A program made the position numbers and the translations under genes. The notes beneath the pieces are model-generated. The model was not told the origin of the DNA. It ran no database searches and was given only the letters and a program-made list of their open reading frames with translations. A DNA stretch of 64,000 bases from Hydrogenophaga crassostreae (GTDB lineage Bacteria > Pseudomonadota > Gammaproteobacteria > Burkholderiales > Burkholderiaceae_C). Below are positions 16,132 through 25,337 of the stretch, in pieces. The stretch is from the NCBI RefSeq assembly GCF_001761385.1, contig NZ_CP017476.1:4701501-4765500 (forward strand), in the 5' to 3' direction. Numbering within the stretch: position 1 is the stretch's first letter; the number at the start of each line of letters is the position of its first letter.

Positions 16132-17373
16132 ATGAACACCCACACCCCCGCGACGCCCGCCGCCTTGGCTGCGCCCGCTGACGTTCCAGTGGTCGACATC
16201 GACCCGTTCAGCGATGCTTTCCTCAGCGACCCCTACGACGCCCACCGCCAAATGCGCGAGGCCGGCCCGGTGGTGTGGATTCCCGCCTACGGGGTTTACG
16301 CCTGCGCGCGCCACGAATCGGTGCACGCCGTCTTCAACGACCACGCGACCTACATCTCGGGCGCCGGCGTCGGGCTGGCGAATTTCAACAAGGAGGCGCC
16401 GTTCCGGCCGAAAAGCCTGATCCTCGAGGCGGACCCGCCGTCGCACACCAAGGCCCGTGCCGTCCTGGCGCGCATCCTCTCGCCCAAAACCGTGGTGCAA
16501 GTCCGGGCCACGTTCACCGACGAGGCCGAGTCGCTGGTGGACCGTTTGCTGGCAAGACAGGCGGCGGGCGAGGTCATCGACGCCGTGAAGGACCTGTCCG
16601 AGGTGTATCCGCTCAAGGTGTTTCCCGACGCGGTGGGCGTCGGCGAAGCCGACCGGGAAAACCTGCTGCTCTACGGCAACATGATCTTCAATGCCTTTGG
16701 CCCGCGCAACGAGCGTCTGCAGAAATCGGCCGAGCTGGTGCAACCCGTGACGGCCTGGATCATGGCCCACTGCCAGCGCGAGAACCTGCGTCCCGGCGGC
16801 TTTGGCGACCTCATCTACCAGGCGGCCGACGCCGGAGAGATCACACACGAAGAAGCCCCACTGCTGGTGCGCTCCTTCCTGTCCGCCGGCGTTGACACCA
16901 CCGTCAACGGCATTGGCAACGCCATCCTGTGCCTGGCGAACCACCCGGAACAGTACGACAGCCTGTGCGCCGATCACACCCTCGCCCGCCCGGCGTTCGA
17001 GGAAGCGTTGCGCTTCGAGTCCACGGTGCAGACCTTCTTCCGGACCACCTCGAAAGACACGGCCTTGTTTGGCGTGCAGATGCCGAAAGACAGCAAGGTC
17101 ATGACCTTTCTGGCCGCGGCCAACCGCGACGAACGCCAGTGGCCCGACCCTGACCGCTTCGACATCCAGCGCCGCCCGGCAGGCCACATGGCCTTTGGAT
17201 CGGGCATTCACGGCTGCGTGGGCCAGGTGATCGCCCGCCTCGAAGGCGAATTGGTGCTGACCGCTTTGGCCAAGCGCGTCTCGCGCATCGAGCTCATCGG
17301 CGCACCCCAGCGCCGCCTCAACAACACCCTGCGTGCACTGGGCTCGATGCCGGTGCGCCTGATTCCCGCTTGA
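16132..17373 (+). CDS. Cytochrome P450, CYP199-like (aromatic acid O-demethylase candidate)
   Basis: A 413-residue soluble class I P450. The haem loop is FGSGIHGCVGQ with Cys362 as axial ligand, the I-helix oxygen-binding motif is SAGVDTT (251-257), and the ExxR pair is Glu291/Arg294. From memory the whole chain follows CYP199A2/A4 of Rhodopseudomonas (GVGLxxFxKExPxRPxSLILEADPP, VFPDA, FNAFGP, EEAPLLVRSxLSAG, ESxVQTFFRTT, RRxNNTLRxLxSxP). Those enzymes oxidise para-substituted benzoates, for example 4-methoxybenzoate O-demethylation. Arg247-Ser248, matching a carboxylate-binding pair there, are kept, but the SSRGVGL arginine I recall seems to be Ala here (SGAGVGL, 76-82). The substrate may therefore differ. 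ATG 16132 follows AGGA. Confidence 0.9.
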   Translation: MNTHTPATPAALAAPADVPVVDIDPFSDAFLSDPYDAHRQMREAGPVVWIPAYGVYACARHESVHAVFNDHATYISGAGVGLANFNKEAPFRPKSLILEADPPSHTKARAVLARILSPKTVVQVRATFTDEAESLVDRLLARQAAGEVIDAVKDLSEVYPLKVFPDAVGVGEADRENLLLYGNMIFNAFGPRNERLQKSAELVQPVTAWIMAHCQRENLRPGGFGDLIYQAADAGEITHEEAPLLVRSFLSAGVDTTVNGIGNAILCLANHPEQYDSLCADHTLARPAFEEALRFESTVQTFFRTTSKDTALFGVQMPKDSKVMTFLAAANRDERQWPDPDRFDIQRRPAGHMAFGSGIHGCVGQVIARLEGELVLTALAKRVSRIELIGAPQRRLNNTLRALGSMPVRLIPA

Positions 17374-17385
17374 AAGGATGCCCCC

Positions 17386-17709
17386 ATGTTTGAAATGACC
17401 TTGATCGATGCCGCCGGAGAAAGCCGCACCTTGCAGGTACCCGAAGGCCAGAGCCTCATGCAGGCAGCCGTCTCGGCCGGGCTGCGGGGCATCGTGGGGG
17501 AGTGTGGCGGTTCGGCCATGTGCGCGACCTGCCACGTGTACGTGGACGAGGCCTTTGGCGACCGCTTACCCGCCCCGCTGGCGACCGAGCAGGAAATGCT
17601 GGAGTGCACCGCCAGCGAGCGCCGCCCCAACAGCCGGCTGGGCTGCCAGATCAAATCATCGGCGGCGCTGGATGGTTTGGTGGTGCGCCTGCCCGAGCGG
17701 CAACAATAG
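17386..17709 (+). CDS. [2Fe-2S] ferredoxin, electron donor to the P450
   Basis: A 107-residue vertebrate-type/putidaredoxin-like ferredoxin. Cluster cysteines lie in CGGSAMCATCHVYV and the distal LGCQI, giving the C-x5-C-x2-C...C pattern of adrenodoxin-family proteins such as palustrisredoxin and putidaredoxin. The ATG is preceded by AAAGGA, 12 bases after the P450 stop. It would pass electrons one at a time from the FAD reductase encoded two genes downstream to the P450. Confidence 0.93.
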   Translation: MFEMTLIDAAGESRTLQVPEGQSLMQAAVSAGLRGIVGECGGSAMCATCHVYVDEAFGDRLPAPLATEQEMLECTASERRPNSRLGCQIKSSAALDGLVVRLPERQQ

Positions 17710-17736
17710 GGGCTTCGCCACGCTGCAACCCAACCC

Positions 17737-18312
17737 ATGAGCAAGTCGTCTCCCGCCCCGGTTCCCACACGCAAAGCCTCCGCCCGCACCGCCAACCCCC
17801 AGGCCGTGGTCGATCTCGAGCGCTATACGCCTGCGTTCTTCACCTGGATCGCGAACAAGCTGTCTGGCGGGGCGTCTTCGGCCTATCTCAGCGCCTTCAA
17901 CGTGGGCATCGAGACCTGGCGGCTGCTGGTGTTGCTGGCCATCGAAAAGTCGCTGACCGCACAGGCGATATCGCGCACCATCGGCATGGACAAGGCCTCG
18001 GTGAGCCGGGCGTTCAAAAGCATGCAGACACGCGGACTCATCACCATTGCGCTGGACGACGCAGATGGCCGCCTGCGGGTCGCCACCATCACGCCGGCCG
18101 GCCGCGCCATGCACGACGAGATCCTGGGACTGGCCATGGAGCGCGAGCGCGCGTTTCTGGCGGTGCTGAACGGGCAGGAACGCGAGACCCTGATCGGCTT
18201 GCTGCGTCGCTTGCACGACAACCTGCCGGCCGTCGAAAAAGCGACGCACGACTACCTGTCACACCATTACCCCCACGCAAAGTTGCGCCGTGTTCGAGGA
18301 GACGAACCGTGA
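17737..18312 (+). CDS. MarR-family transcriptional regulator of the P450 operon
   Basis: A 191-residue winged-helix regulator. After a Ser/Pro/Arg-rich N-terminal 25 residues come the MarR core features: LTAQAISRTIGMDKASVSRAF as recognition helix-turn-helix, then DADGRLRVATITPAG as the wing, and long C-terminal dimerisation helices. Encoded inside the operon it most likely controls (autoregulation). The perfect palindrome on the operon promoter is its expected target. Its ligand is probably the imported aromatic acid or its CoA ester (inference from related MarR regulators such as BadR and CinR). The stop overlaps the reductase start by four bases. Confidence 0.88.
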   Translation: MSKSSPAPVPTRKASARTANPQAVVDLERYTPAFFTWIANKLSGGASSAYLSAFNVGIETWRLLVLLAIEKSLTAQAISRTIGMDKASVSRAFKSMQTRGLITIALDDADGRLRVATITPAGRAMHDEILGLAMERERAFLAVLNGQERETLIGLLRRLHDNLPAVEKATHDYLSHHYPHAKLRRVRGDEP

Positions 18313-19538
18313 AGAATGGACCGATCGTCATCGTCGGAGGCGGCCATGCCGCCGCGGCCTTGTGCAGCGCCCTTGCCCAGGCCGGACATGGCGGGCGGGT
18401 GCACCTGGTGAGCGCCGAAAACGAATTGCCCTATCAGCGCCCACCGCTGTCCAAGGGATTTCTCAAGCAACCAGACGAAGCCATTGCCCCGCACAAGTCG
18501 GCCGCCTGGTACGGCGAGCAAGGCATACAGACCCGTCTCGGGGACCCGGTGGTAGCCATCGAACGGGCAACGCAGCGGGTGCGGTTGCGCTCCGGCTCGG
18601 ACCTTGCGTACCAGCAGCTGGTGCTGGCCACGGGCACGCGTGCGCGCACGCTTGAGGCCCTGCCACCGGGTCTGCGCAATGTGCACGTGCTGCGTGACGC
18701 CGTCGATGCGCGCCGCTTGCGCACCCGTTTGGGCGAAATGGGTGCGGCCGGGCAGCGCCTCACTGTGCTCGGTGGAGGCTTCATCGGCCTGGAGCTCGCA
18801 GCCTCTGCACGCCAGCTCGGCCTGGAAGTCAGGGTGCTGGAAGTGGCGCCCAGGCTGTTGGGCCGCTCTGTCTCGGCGCGGCTTGCCGAACATGTGCTGT
18901 CACACCACCGGGGCATGGGCACCGAGATTCAGATCGGTGTGCGCATCGGTGGCTATGACATACAAGACGACCGCCTGGTATCGATTCAGGTCGACGACAA
19001 CAGCCACCTGCCTGTGGACGAATTGGTGCTGGGCATCGGTGCCGTCCCGGCAACGGATCTGGCCGACGTTTGCGGTCTGGCCACAGACAACGGCGTATTG
19101 GTCGATGGTTGTCTGCGCACCAGCGACCCCCACATCCTGGCGATCGGTGACTGCGCCGCGTTCCTCACGCCCGATGGCGCGCGGCTGCGACTGGAGTCGG
19201 TGCAGAACGCCAACGACCATGCCCTCACCGCCGCCACCACGCTGCTTGGCGGCGAAGAACCCTACCGGGCATTGCCCTGGTTCTGGTCGGAGCAAGGACC
19301 CGTGCGCCTGCAGATGGCAGGCCTGCTGCCCCGCTCATGCGACACCACACTGCGCCCGGGCGCCAAGGCCAACAGCTTTACCCTGTTTCATCTCGACGGC
19401 GGCAAGCTGTTGTGTGCCGAGTCGGTCAACGCACCGCTCGACCACATGATGTCGCGCAAGTTGATCGCGTCAGGCATCTCGGTGGACACGGCGTTGCTGG
19501 GCGATCCCGCTGTCCCGCTCAAGTCGCTGCTGCTCTGA
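18309..19538 (+). CDS. FAD-dependent ferredoxin reductase of the P450 system
   Basis: A 409-residue NAD(P)H:ferredoxin reductase of the putidaredoxin/palustrisredoxin reductase type. The FAD Rossmann motif is IVIVGGGHAAAAL, followed by LPYQRPPLSKGFL, then the NAD-binding TVLGGGFIGLELAASARQLG and the second FAD motif HILAIGDCAAF. The C-terminal domain starts near SVQNANDHAL. It starts at GTG 18309 behind GAGGAG and overlaps marR by four bases. It completes the three-component P450 chain. Confidence 0.92.
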   Translation: MKNGPIVIVGGGHAAAALCSALAQAGHGGRVHLVSAENELPYQRPPLSKGFLKQPDEAIAPHKSAAWYGEQGIQTRLGDPVVAIERATQRVRLRSGSDLAYQQLVLATGTRARTLEALPPGLRNVHVLRDAVDARRLRTRLGEMGAAGQRLTVLGGGFIGLELAASARQLGLEVRVLEVAPRLLGRSVSARLAEHVLSHHRGMGTEIQIGVRIGGYDIQDDRLVSIQVDDNSHLPVDELVLGIGAVPATDLADVCGLATDNGVLVDGCLRTSDPHILAIGDCAAFLTPDGARLRLESVQNANDHALTAATTLLGGEEPYRALPWFWSEQGPVRLQMAGLLPRSCDTTLRPGAKANSFTLFHLDGGKLLCAESVNAPLDHMMSRKLIASGISVDTALLGDPAVPLKSLLL

Positions 19539-19652
19539 ACCCATCAGCGCAAGCACGATCCCGCTTGGGCTCGATCCACCGCCCCCTTCTTTGCGGAGCG
19601 TTTGGATGCCCGGCACATTTCGCCGCATCCGGGCAGGATCGGCACTGGCTGC

Positions 19653-19976
19653 TCAAGAACCCTGCAAACACTGCTTCAGATAAAACGCGGCCGTGCCATC
19701 ACCCGACATGCCCGCCATGTAGGCGAACTTGATGGCACTGGGCAGTTTGGACTGGTAGAAGTCGTGTTGGGCCGAGGGCACGCTGCCCGGCACCGGCAGC
19801 GCCGAGAACCGGGCAACGGCCTTGTCCACTGCGATGCCCTGCTTTTTCAAAGCCACCGCTTCCCGAGCGTGTTCGGAAATCGCCTGACAGGCCTCCTGGG
19901 GGCCCGGCGCGGCCAAAGCCGAACCTGTGGTGGATACAAACAGAACGGCAGACAGTGCAACGGTCTTCAACAGCAT
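19653..19976 (-). CDS. Small secreted protein of unknown function
   Basis: A 107-residue protein with a clear Sec signal peptide (MLLKTVALSAVLFVSTTGSA-LAAP). The mature part has two cysteines (EACQAI and KQCLQGS) that could form one disulfide, and a central Pro/Ser-containing linker. I do not recognise the family. ATG 19976 is preceded by AAAGGA. It is convergent with the reductase gene and stands alone. Confidence 0.65.
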   Translation of the reverse strand: MLLKTVALSAVLFVSTTGSALAAPGPQEACQAISEHAREAVALKKQGIAVDKAVARFSALPVPGSVPSAQHDFYQSKLPSAIKFAYMAGMSGDGTAAFYLKQCLQGS

Positions 19977-20096
19977 CGGTGAGGTCCTTTCTCACCGCCT
20001 GAAAAGCCAGGCGGATCAGGCATTCTTGCACCGAGCCGGATGGCGTTCAACCGGTCTGCTTCACCGGGGGCTCACCAACCAGACCGGTACACGCCA

Positions 20097-20924
20097 TCAA
20101 TGCCGCTCCGGCACCTGATCGGCTTCGTCGCCCCACACGCGGTTGATCTTGCGGCCTTTGGCCACCGCAGGGCGGGCCTTGATGCTTGCAGCCCAGCGTT
20201 GCACATGCGTGTATTCCTGCACCGAGAGGAACTCGGCGGCGCTGTACAGCAGGCCTTCGGCCAGCGCGCCGTACCAGGCGTAGATGGCGATATCGGCGAT
20301 GGTGTAGTCGTTGCCAGCGATGTAGGGGCGCTCGGCCAGAGCACGGTCGAGCACGTCGAGCTGGCGTTTCACTTCCATGGAAAAACGGTTGATCGGGTAT
20401 TCGAACTTTTCGGGCGCGTATGCATAGAAGTGCCCAAAACCGCCGCCCAGGTAAGGCGCCGAGCCCATTTGCCAGAACAGCCAGTTCATCACTTCAGCCC
20501 GCGCAGAAGGTTCCTTCGGCAGGAAGGCATCGAACTTGTCGGCCAGGTACAGCAGGATGGAGCCCGACTCGAAAACGCGGGTGGGCGTGGCGGTGCTGCG
20601 GTCGAGCAGCGCGGGAATTTTGGAGTTGGGGTTGATGTTCACAAAGCCGCTGGTGAACTGGTCACCCTCGCCAATCTTGATCAGCCAGGCGTCGTACTCG
20701 GCGCCTTTGTGACCCAGTGCAAGCAGCTCTTCAAGCATGACCGTGACCTTCACGCCATTGGGCGTGGCCATGGAATACAGCTGCAGGGGGTGCTTGCCCA
20801 CGGGCAGGTCTTTTTCGCTCGTCGCGCCAGCGATGGGGCGGTTGATGTTGGCGAACTGGCCGCCATTGGCCTGGTCCCAGGTCCAGACTTTGGGTGGGAT
20901 GTAAGGGGTGGTTTTGTCGGTCAT
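20097..20924 (-). CDS. yghU: YghU-like glutathione S-transferase / disulfide-bond oxidoreductase
   Basis: A 275-residue protein of the Nu-class GST (YghU/YfcG) group, which binds two glutathiones and shows disulfide-bond reductase activity. The YghU-type N-terminal extension (PPKVWTWDQANGGQFANINRPIAG) precedes the thioredoxin fold. It continues with LYSMATPNGVKVTVMLEELL, NPNSKIPAL, FESGSILLYLADKF, and the C-terminal GGGFGHFYAYAPEKFEYPINR. ATG 20924 is chosen to match the family N-terminus. It is a single gene, divergent from the ligase gene downstream. Confidence 0.92.
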   Translation of the reverse strand: MTDKTTPYIPPKVWTWDQANGGQFANINRPIAGATSEKDLPVGKHPLQLYSMATPNGVKVTVMLEELLALGHKGAEYDAWLIKIGEGDQFTSGFVNINPNSKIPALLDRSTATPTRVFESGSILLYLADKFDAFLPKEPSARAEVMNWLFWQMGSAPYLGGGFGHFYAYAPEKFEYPINRFSMEVKRQLDVLDRALAERPYIAGNDYTIADIAIYAWYGALAEGLLYSAAEFLSVQEYTHVQRWAASIKARPAVAKGRKINRVWGDEADQVPERH

Positions 20925-21084
20925 GTGAAGGTCCTGTGGGTGGTTTCGCCCTGCACACAAAAGGTACGGCGAATCGATGGGAACAGAGAGTGCCAACATC
21001 CTATGCCTCGGCCGCGAACTTTGCTGACATAGGGGCATGCGAACATCAGCGCCTGCCCCAACCGACTGCCCGACGCCCTTGACC

Positions 21085-22452
21085 ATGACTTCATCCAACG
21101 ATTTTGCCGCAGCAACCCAGGCGCTAGGCGCACAGACGATCGAATGTGCCCTTGCCGATTTCACCTCTCTGGCGCGCGGCAAATGGCTGGCGGCAGACGA
21201 GTTCGTGGCTCAGCAAGGTTGCCGCCTGCCCAATGTGTTGTTTGGCATGACGGTGACCGGCGGCTGGCCCGAGGCGCTGTTCGGCTCGCTGATGCCCAAG
21301 GGCTACAGCGACATGCAACTGCTCGCCGATCTGGACACCCTGCGTGCCCGGCCGGGCCGGCCGCATGAAGCCACCGTGCTCTGCGAGCCTGTGGGCCGCT
21401 GGTTCTCCTCCTCGCTGGGCCGTGAGGTGGATGCGTGCGAACTTTCGCCCCGCGCCTGGCTGAAGACCGTGTTGGCGCAATACGCCTTGCTGGGTCTGCA
21501 AGCCACGGTCGCGCCAGAGCTGGAAATGTTCTTGCTGCGCCGCGACGGCGCAGCCATCGACTGCGCCAAGGCCCACCCGGCTTCACCGACGCTGGAGCAA
21601 ACCTGCGAGCAGTATTCGCTGGAGCGAACGGCGCAGTTCGAGCCCTTTTTCGATGCGCTCTACGCGGGCTGCGAGACCCTGGGTATTCCGGTGTCCGGGC
21701 ATCTGCACGAGGCATCCCTGTCGCAGTACGAAGTCAACTTCCGGCCCGGGCCCGCCTTGCAGCAGGCCGACGCGGTGTTCCGTTTCAAACGACTGGCGCG
21801 CGAGATCGCCAACCGCCAGGGCTTTCTGGCCAGCTTCGCCGCCAAACCCTTCACCGACCAGCCTGGCACCGGCATGCACTGGCACTTCAGCCTGCAACAC
21901 ACCACCGGCGACTGGCCACATGTTTTTGCCACCCCCGACGGTTTGGCCTCCCCTGAGCTCATGCACTTCATCGCCGGCCTGCAGGCCCACACCCCTTCGG
22001 CCATGGCACTGTTCGCCCCGTACGACATGTCGTTTGACCGCATCGCCATGAGCGACTCTTCGCCCACCCACGCCGACTGGGGGCACGACGACCGGCTGGC
22101 CGCCTTCCGGATTCCTGCCGCAGGCGATCCGGCCGCAGTCAGGGTAGAAAACCGCTTGCCCGGTGGCGACGCCAGCCCCTACCTCGTCGTCGGCGCCACG
22201 CTGGCTTTTGGCCTGGACGGTTTACGCAACCGCCTGGCCGTCAAGGGCGGCAAAGATCACCGCCTGCTGCTGCCACTGAACCTGCCCGACGCGCTCGACG
22301 CTTTGGCGAGCAGCCCAACCGCGCGTGCCATGTTGGGCGATGCCATGGTGGACCTGTTCGTGGCTCTCAAACGCAACGAACACGAAGAGCGCAGCGCTCT
22401 GGCCGACCCGCGCCAGGACTGGGACCTGAAACACATGATCGAACTGGCCTGA
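21085..22452 (+). CDS. Glutamine synthetase-family ligase
   Basis: A 455-residue (from ATG 21085) GS-fold enzyme that would join the gamma-carboxyl of glutamate to an amine. Core motifs are VAPELEMFLL, HEASLSQYEVNFRPG, FAAKPFTDQPGTGMHWHFSL and RVENRLPGGDASPYLVVGATLAFGLDGL. The N-terminal beta-grasp domain begins FTSLARGKWL. The sequence is of the PuuA/GlnA3-like group rather than housekeeping GlnA, so a gamma-glutamyl-polyamine or other amine substrate is possible. An ATG at 21037 would add 16 residues and has AGGGG close by; the start is uncertain. The neighbours give no pathway. Confidence 0.8.
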   Translation: MTSSNDFAAATQALGAQTIECALADFTSLARGKWLAADEFVAQQGCRLPNVLFGMTVTGGWPEALFGSLMPKGYSDMQLLADLDTLRARPGRPHEATVLCEPVGRWFSSSLGREVDACELSPRAWLKTVLAQYALLGLQATVAPELEMFLLRRDGAAIDCAKAHPASPTLEQTCEQYSLERTAQFEPFFDALYAGCETLGIPVSGHLHEASLSQYEVNFRPGPALQQADAVFRFKRLAREIANRQGFLASFAAKPFTDQPGTGMHWHFSLQHTTGDWPHVFATPDGLASPELMHFIAGLQAHTPSAMALFAPYDMSFDRIAMSDSSPTHADWGHDDRLAAFRIPAAGDPAAVRVENRLPGGDASPYLVVGATLAFGLDGLRNRLAVKGGKDHRLLLPLNLPDALDALASSPTARAMLGDAMVDLFVALKRNEHEERSALADPRQDWDLKHMIELA

Positions 22453-22484
22453 TGCCCCGGTGACGCGGCTGCAGGCGCCAACGC

Positions 22485-22970
22485 TCAAGAGGCGTCGCGG
22501 TGCCCCGGCGCACGGCTGAGGGTGTTGTTCTCTTCGACCAGCATGCCAAGCAGGCGCATGAATTCCTTGCGCTGAGCCGGGGTGAGCGGCGCCAGGATCT
22601 GCTCCTGGCTGCGCAGCATGGCAGGCACGGTGGCGGCCAAAGCGCGTTGCCCGTCAGGCGTCAAAAACAGCTGGCGTGCGCGCCGGTCTTCAGGCGCCGT
22701 GCGCCGCTCCATCCAGCCGCGTGTTTCGAGCCGGTCGACCACGCCAGCGGTGGTGGAGGTATCCAGTGCAATGCCGCGTGCCAGCGTGCGCTGATCGATA
22801 CCCGGCTGGTTGCCCACACGTTGCAAGGCCGCGTATTGCACCGGGGTCACGCCCAGGTCGCCCACCTCTTGCAGGAAGATCCCCACCGAAATCTGGTGCA
22901 GGCGTCGGATGGCGTAACCAGGCAACTGGTTGATGTCGAGCGCGGGAGCAGGAGCAGGGACAGGCTTCAA
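22485..22970 (-). CDS. MarR-family transcriptional regulator
   Basis: A 161-residue winged-helix protein. DNA-binding segments are GVTPVQYAALQRVGNQPGIDQ and LARGIALDTSTTAGVVDRLE, and the wing is RRTAPEDRRARQLFLTPDG. The Pro/Ala-rich N-terminus precedes the core. It is similar in build to MarR proteins that control gentisate and hydroxybenzoate genes in relatives, so it may bind the 34-bp near-palindrome in front of the gentisate operon 3 kb away; that link is inference. Convergent with the ligase gene. Confidence 0.85.
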   Translation of the reverse strand: MKPVPAPAPALDINQLPGYAIRRLHQISVGIFLQEVGDLGVTPVQYAALQRVGNQPGIDQRTLARGIALDTSTTAGVVDRLETRGWMERRTAPEDRRARQLFLTPDGQRALAATVPAMLRSQEQILAPLTPAQRKEFMRLLGMLVEENNTLSRAPGHRDAS

Positions 22971-23050
22971 GGGGCGGCGGCGCGAAGGCGCAAAAATGGT
23001 GGTGAGAAAAGCGGCGCGACCACTTTACTCCGTGAACACCGGTTGTTCGC

Positions 23051-24613
23051 TCAGGTCCCGCAGAAGGTGCGGTAACCCAATTGCTGTTCCGCGGCCGCAG
23101 GTTGGGCGAACCGGTCCATCCCGGCCCGCTCTTCAAACGGATTTTTCAACAGGTCGAGAAGCCGCTCAAACGGTGCCAGATCGCCCTGCTCGGTGGCAGC
23201 CTCCAGGGCTTCCTCCACCAGGTGGTTGCGCGGTATGTAAAGCGGGTTGGCAGCGCGCAGGGCTTGTGCGAGTTCGCCGCGAGGGCGTCCGCTCTGTGTG
23301 GCCCTCGACAGCCAGCGCTGCAGCCAGGCCAGCATGGCTTCGCGCCCTTCAGCCGCGAACAGGGCCATCAACGCGGGTGCCTGGCCGTTGTCCACTTCGG
23401 CCGCGTCCGCGAGATGGCGGAAGGCCAACGTGAAATCCACGCCATGGGCTTGCAGCAATGCGAGAAAGTCTTCGACCAAGGTGGCGTCGCTGATGCCTTG
23501 CTCATCGCCCTGGCTCTCGCTGGCGCTCAAGCCCAGCTTGCGGCGCATCACTGACAGACTTTGCGACTGGTACATCCCTGGAAAAGCATCGATCACTTGC
23601 GTGACCTGGGCAACAGCCAGATCGCTGTCGTCGCCCATCAGTGGCAGCAGCGCTTCGGCCAGTCGCGCCAGATTCCAGCGCGCAATCAGGGGTTGGTTGG
23701 CGTAAGCGTAACGACCGTTGTGGTCAATGGAGCTGAAGACGGTGCCGGGATCGTAGCCATCCATGAAAGCGCAGGGCCCGTAGTCGATGGTTTCGCCCGA
23801 AATGGTCATGTTGTCGGTGTTCATCACGCCATGGATGAAACCCACGCCCATCCATTGCCCGATCAGCGATGCCTGGCGCGCGGCCACTGCCTGAAAGAAG
23901 CGCAGGTAGCGGTCGGCCTGGCCTGCCAGCGCTGGGTCGTGGCGGGCAATGGCGTAGTCGGCCAACCGTGTGAGTTTCTCAAGATCCTGCCGGGAGGCAA
24001 AGAATTGAAAGGTGCCCACGCGCAGGTGGCTGCTCGCCACCCGGACCAGCAGGGCCCCTGGCAGCGGACGCTCGCGCTGCACCTGCTCGCCTGTCGCGAC
24101 AGCGGCCAGGGCGCGCGTGGTGGGTATGCCCAGAGCCTGCATGGCCTCACCCATCAGGTATTCACGCAAGACCGGGCCCAACGCAGCTTTGCCATCACCA
24201 CCGCGTGAAAACGGGGTACGCCCGGAGCCTTTGAAGGCGATGTCACGGCGGTGGCCCAGGGTATCAACGACTTCACCCAGAAGCAGCGCGCGGCCATCGC
24301 CCAGTTGCGGAGAAAACTGGCCAAACTGGTGGCCTGCGTAGGCTTGTGCCACCGGGCTGGCATCGCTGGGCAAGGCCTGACCCGACAGCACGGCGAGACC
24401 ATCTGCACCCGCCAGGGCCCCGATGTTCAAACCCAGTTCTCCGGCCAGCTCGGCGTTCAGCGCCATCAACTGCGGCTTCGGCGCGGGTGTGGGATTCCAG
24501 GGCGCGTGCAGGCCCACAAGTTCGGTGGCGTAGCTGTTGTCCAGTGCCAGGCCCAGCAAGGCAGCGCTCACCCTCGGAAGGCCGGTGGGACGGGGATCGG
24601 CAGGGGCAGACAT
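23051..24613 (-). CDS. selO: SelO/YdiU protein adenylyltransferase (AMPylase)
   Basis: A 520-residue pseudokinase-fold enzyme that transfers AMP from ATP onto Ser/Thr/Tyr of target proteins and protects against oxidative stress in other bacteria (family knowledge). Visible motifs are AYAGHQFGQFSPQLGDGRA, KGSGRTPFSRGGDGKAALG, SSHLRVGTFQFF, GVMNTDNMTISGETIDYGPCAFMD and NPLYIPRN. The C-terminus YRTFCGT ends in the Cys position that is selenocysteine in animal SelO. ATG 24613 (MSAPADPRP) gives the usual N-terminus. Single gene, divergent from the MOSC gene. Confidence 0.95.
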   Translation of the reverse strand: MSAPADPRPTGLPRVSAALLGLALDNSYATELVGLHAPWNPTPAPKPQLMALNAELAGELGLNIGALAGADGLAVLSGQALPSDASPVAQAYAGHQFGQFSPQLGDGRALLLGEVVDTLGHRRDIAFKGSGRTPFSRGGDGKAALGPVLREYLMGEAMQALGIPTTRALAAVATGEQVQRERPLPGALLVRVASSHLRVGTFQFFASRQDLEKLTRLADYAIARHDPALAGQADRYLRFFQAVAARQASLIGQWMGVGFIHGVMNTDNMTISGETIDYGPCAFMDGYDPGTVFSSIDHNGRYAYANQPLIARWNLARLAEALLPLMGDDSDLAVAQVTQVIDAFPGMYQSQSLSVMRRKLGLSASESQGDEQGISDATLVEDFLALLQAHGVDFTLAFRHLADAAEVDNGQAPALMALFAAEGREAMLAWLQRWLSRATQSGRPRGELAQALRAANPLYIPRNHLVEEALEAATEQGDLAPFERLLDLLKNPFEERAGMDRFAQPAAAEQQLGYRTFCGT

Positions 24614-24737
24614 GGTGCATTCACTTTCATCAACAGGACAACAGAGCCACATGATCACCCAATTCCCGTGCACTCTGCGTGCGTGGGGTTGTCTCACCCG
24701 GACCGGTGCACCGGCCTGAATGTGCCAACATGACGGC

Positions 24738-25337
24738 ATGTCCTCTTCACCGACCGCTTTCCGGCAAGGCCCCCCATTGGCGGAGCCCGGCGGTTTGCGC
24801 GCCCTGACCGCTCAGTTCCCGTTTCCAGGCCGGCTGGACGCCATCTGGGTTCGCAGCGAACGGCGGGGTGCCATGCGCGCGCTGGGCGAAGCGCAAGCCG
24901 AAGTCGGCCGGGGTTTGCTTGGCGACCACAGGTCGAGCCGGCTTCGATCGGGCCCGGAACGCCGCGCCCGCGAAATCTCGCTGATCCAGGCGGAGCACAT
25001 GCCACTGCTGGCCCGGTGGGTCGGTCTGGACCACCTTGACGCGGGGGCTTTGCGGCGCAACCTGGTGATCAGTGGCATCAACCTGCTCAGCCTGCGATCG
25101 CCTTTCGCTGACAACCGCCTGGTCTGGCAACTGGGCGATGAAGTCTTGCTGCAGGTCACAGGACCCTGTGACCCTTGTTCGCGCATGGAAACGCTGCGCG
25201 GTCCGGGGGGATACAACGCCATGCGCGGCCATGGTGGTTTGACCGCGATGCTGCTGCGGGGCGGCCGGCTGAAAATTGGCGACCAGCTCAAACCTGCCGG
25301 ACAGGCAACAACCGGAGAGAATGATGACCATGACTAA
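24738..25337 (+). CDS. MOSC domain protein
   Basis: A 199-residue protein with a MOSC (molybdenum cofactor sulfurase C-terminal-like) domain. Features are IWVRSERRG near residue 34, LGDHRSSRLRSGPERREI-like strands, LRRNLVISGINL, and the conserved Cys region TGPCDPCSRM followed by GGLTAMLLRGGRLKIGDQ. Such domains handle sulfur, metal or Moco-linked ligands; the precise role here is unknown. ATG 24738 is preferred over an ATG at 24720. The 3' end overlaps the start of the next gene by 17 bases, so the two are probably translated together. Confidence 0.85.
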   Translation: MSSSPTAFRQGPPLAEPGGLRALTAQFPFPGRLDAIWVRSERRGAMRALGEAQAEVGRGLLGDHRSSRLRSGPERRAREISLIQAEHMPLLARWVGLDHLDAGALRRNLVISGINLLSLRSPFADNRLVWQLGDEVLLQVTGPCDPCSRMETLRGPGGYNAMRGHGGLTAMLLRGGRLKIGDQLKPAGQATTGENDDHD

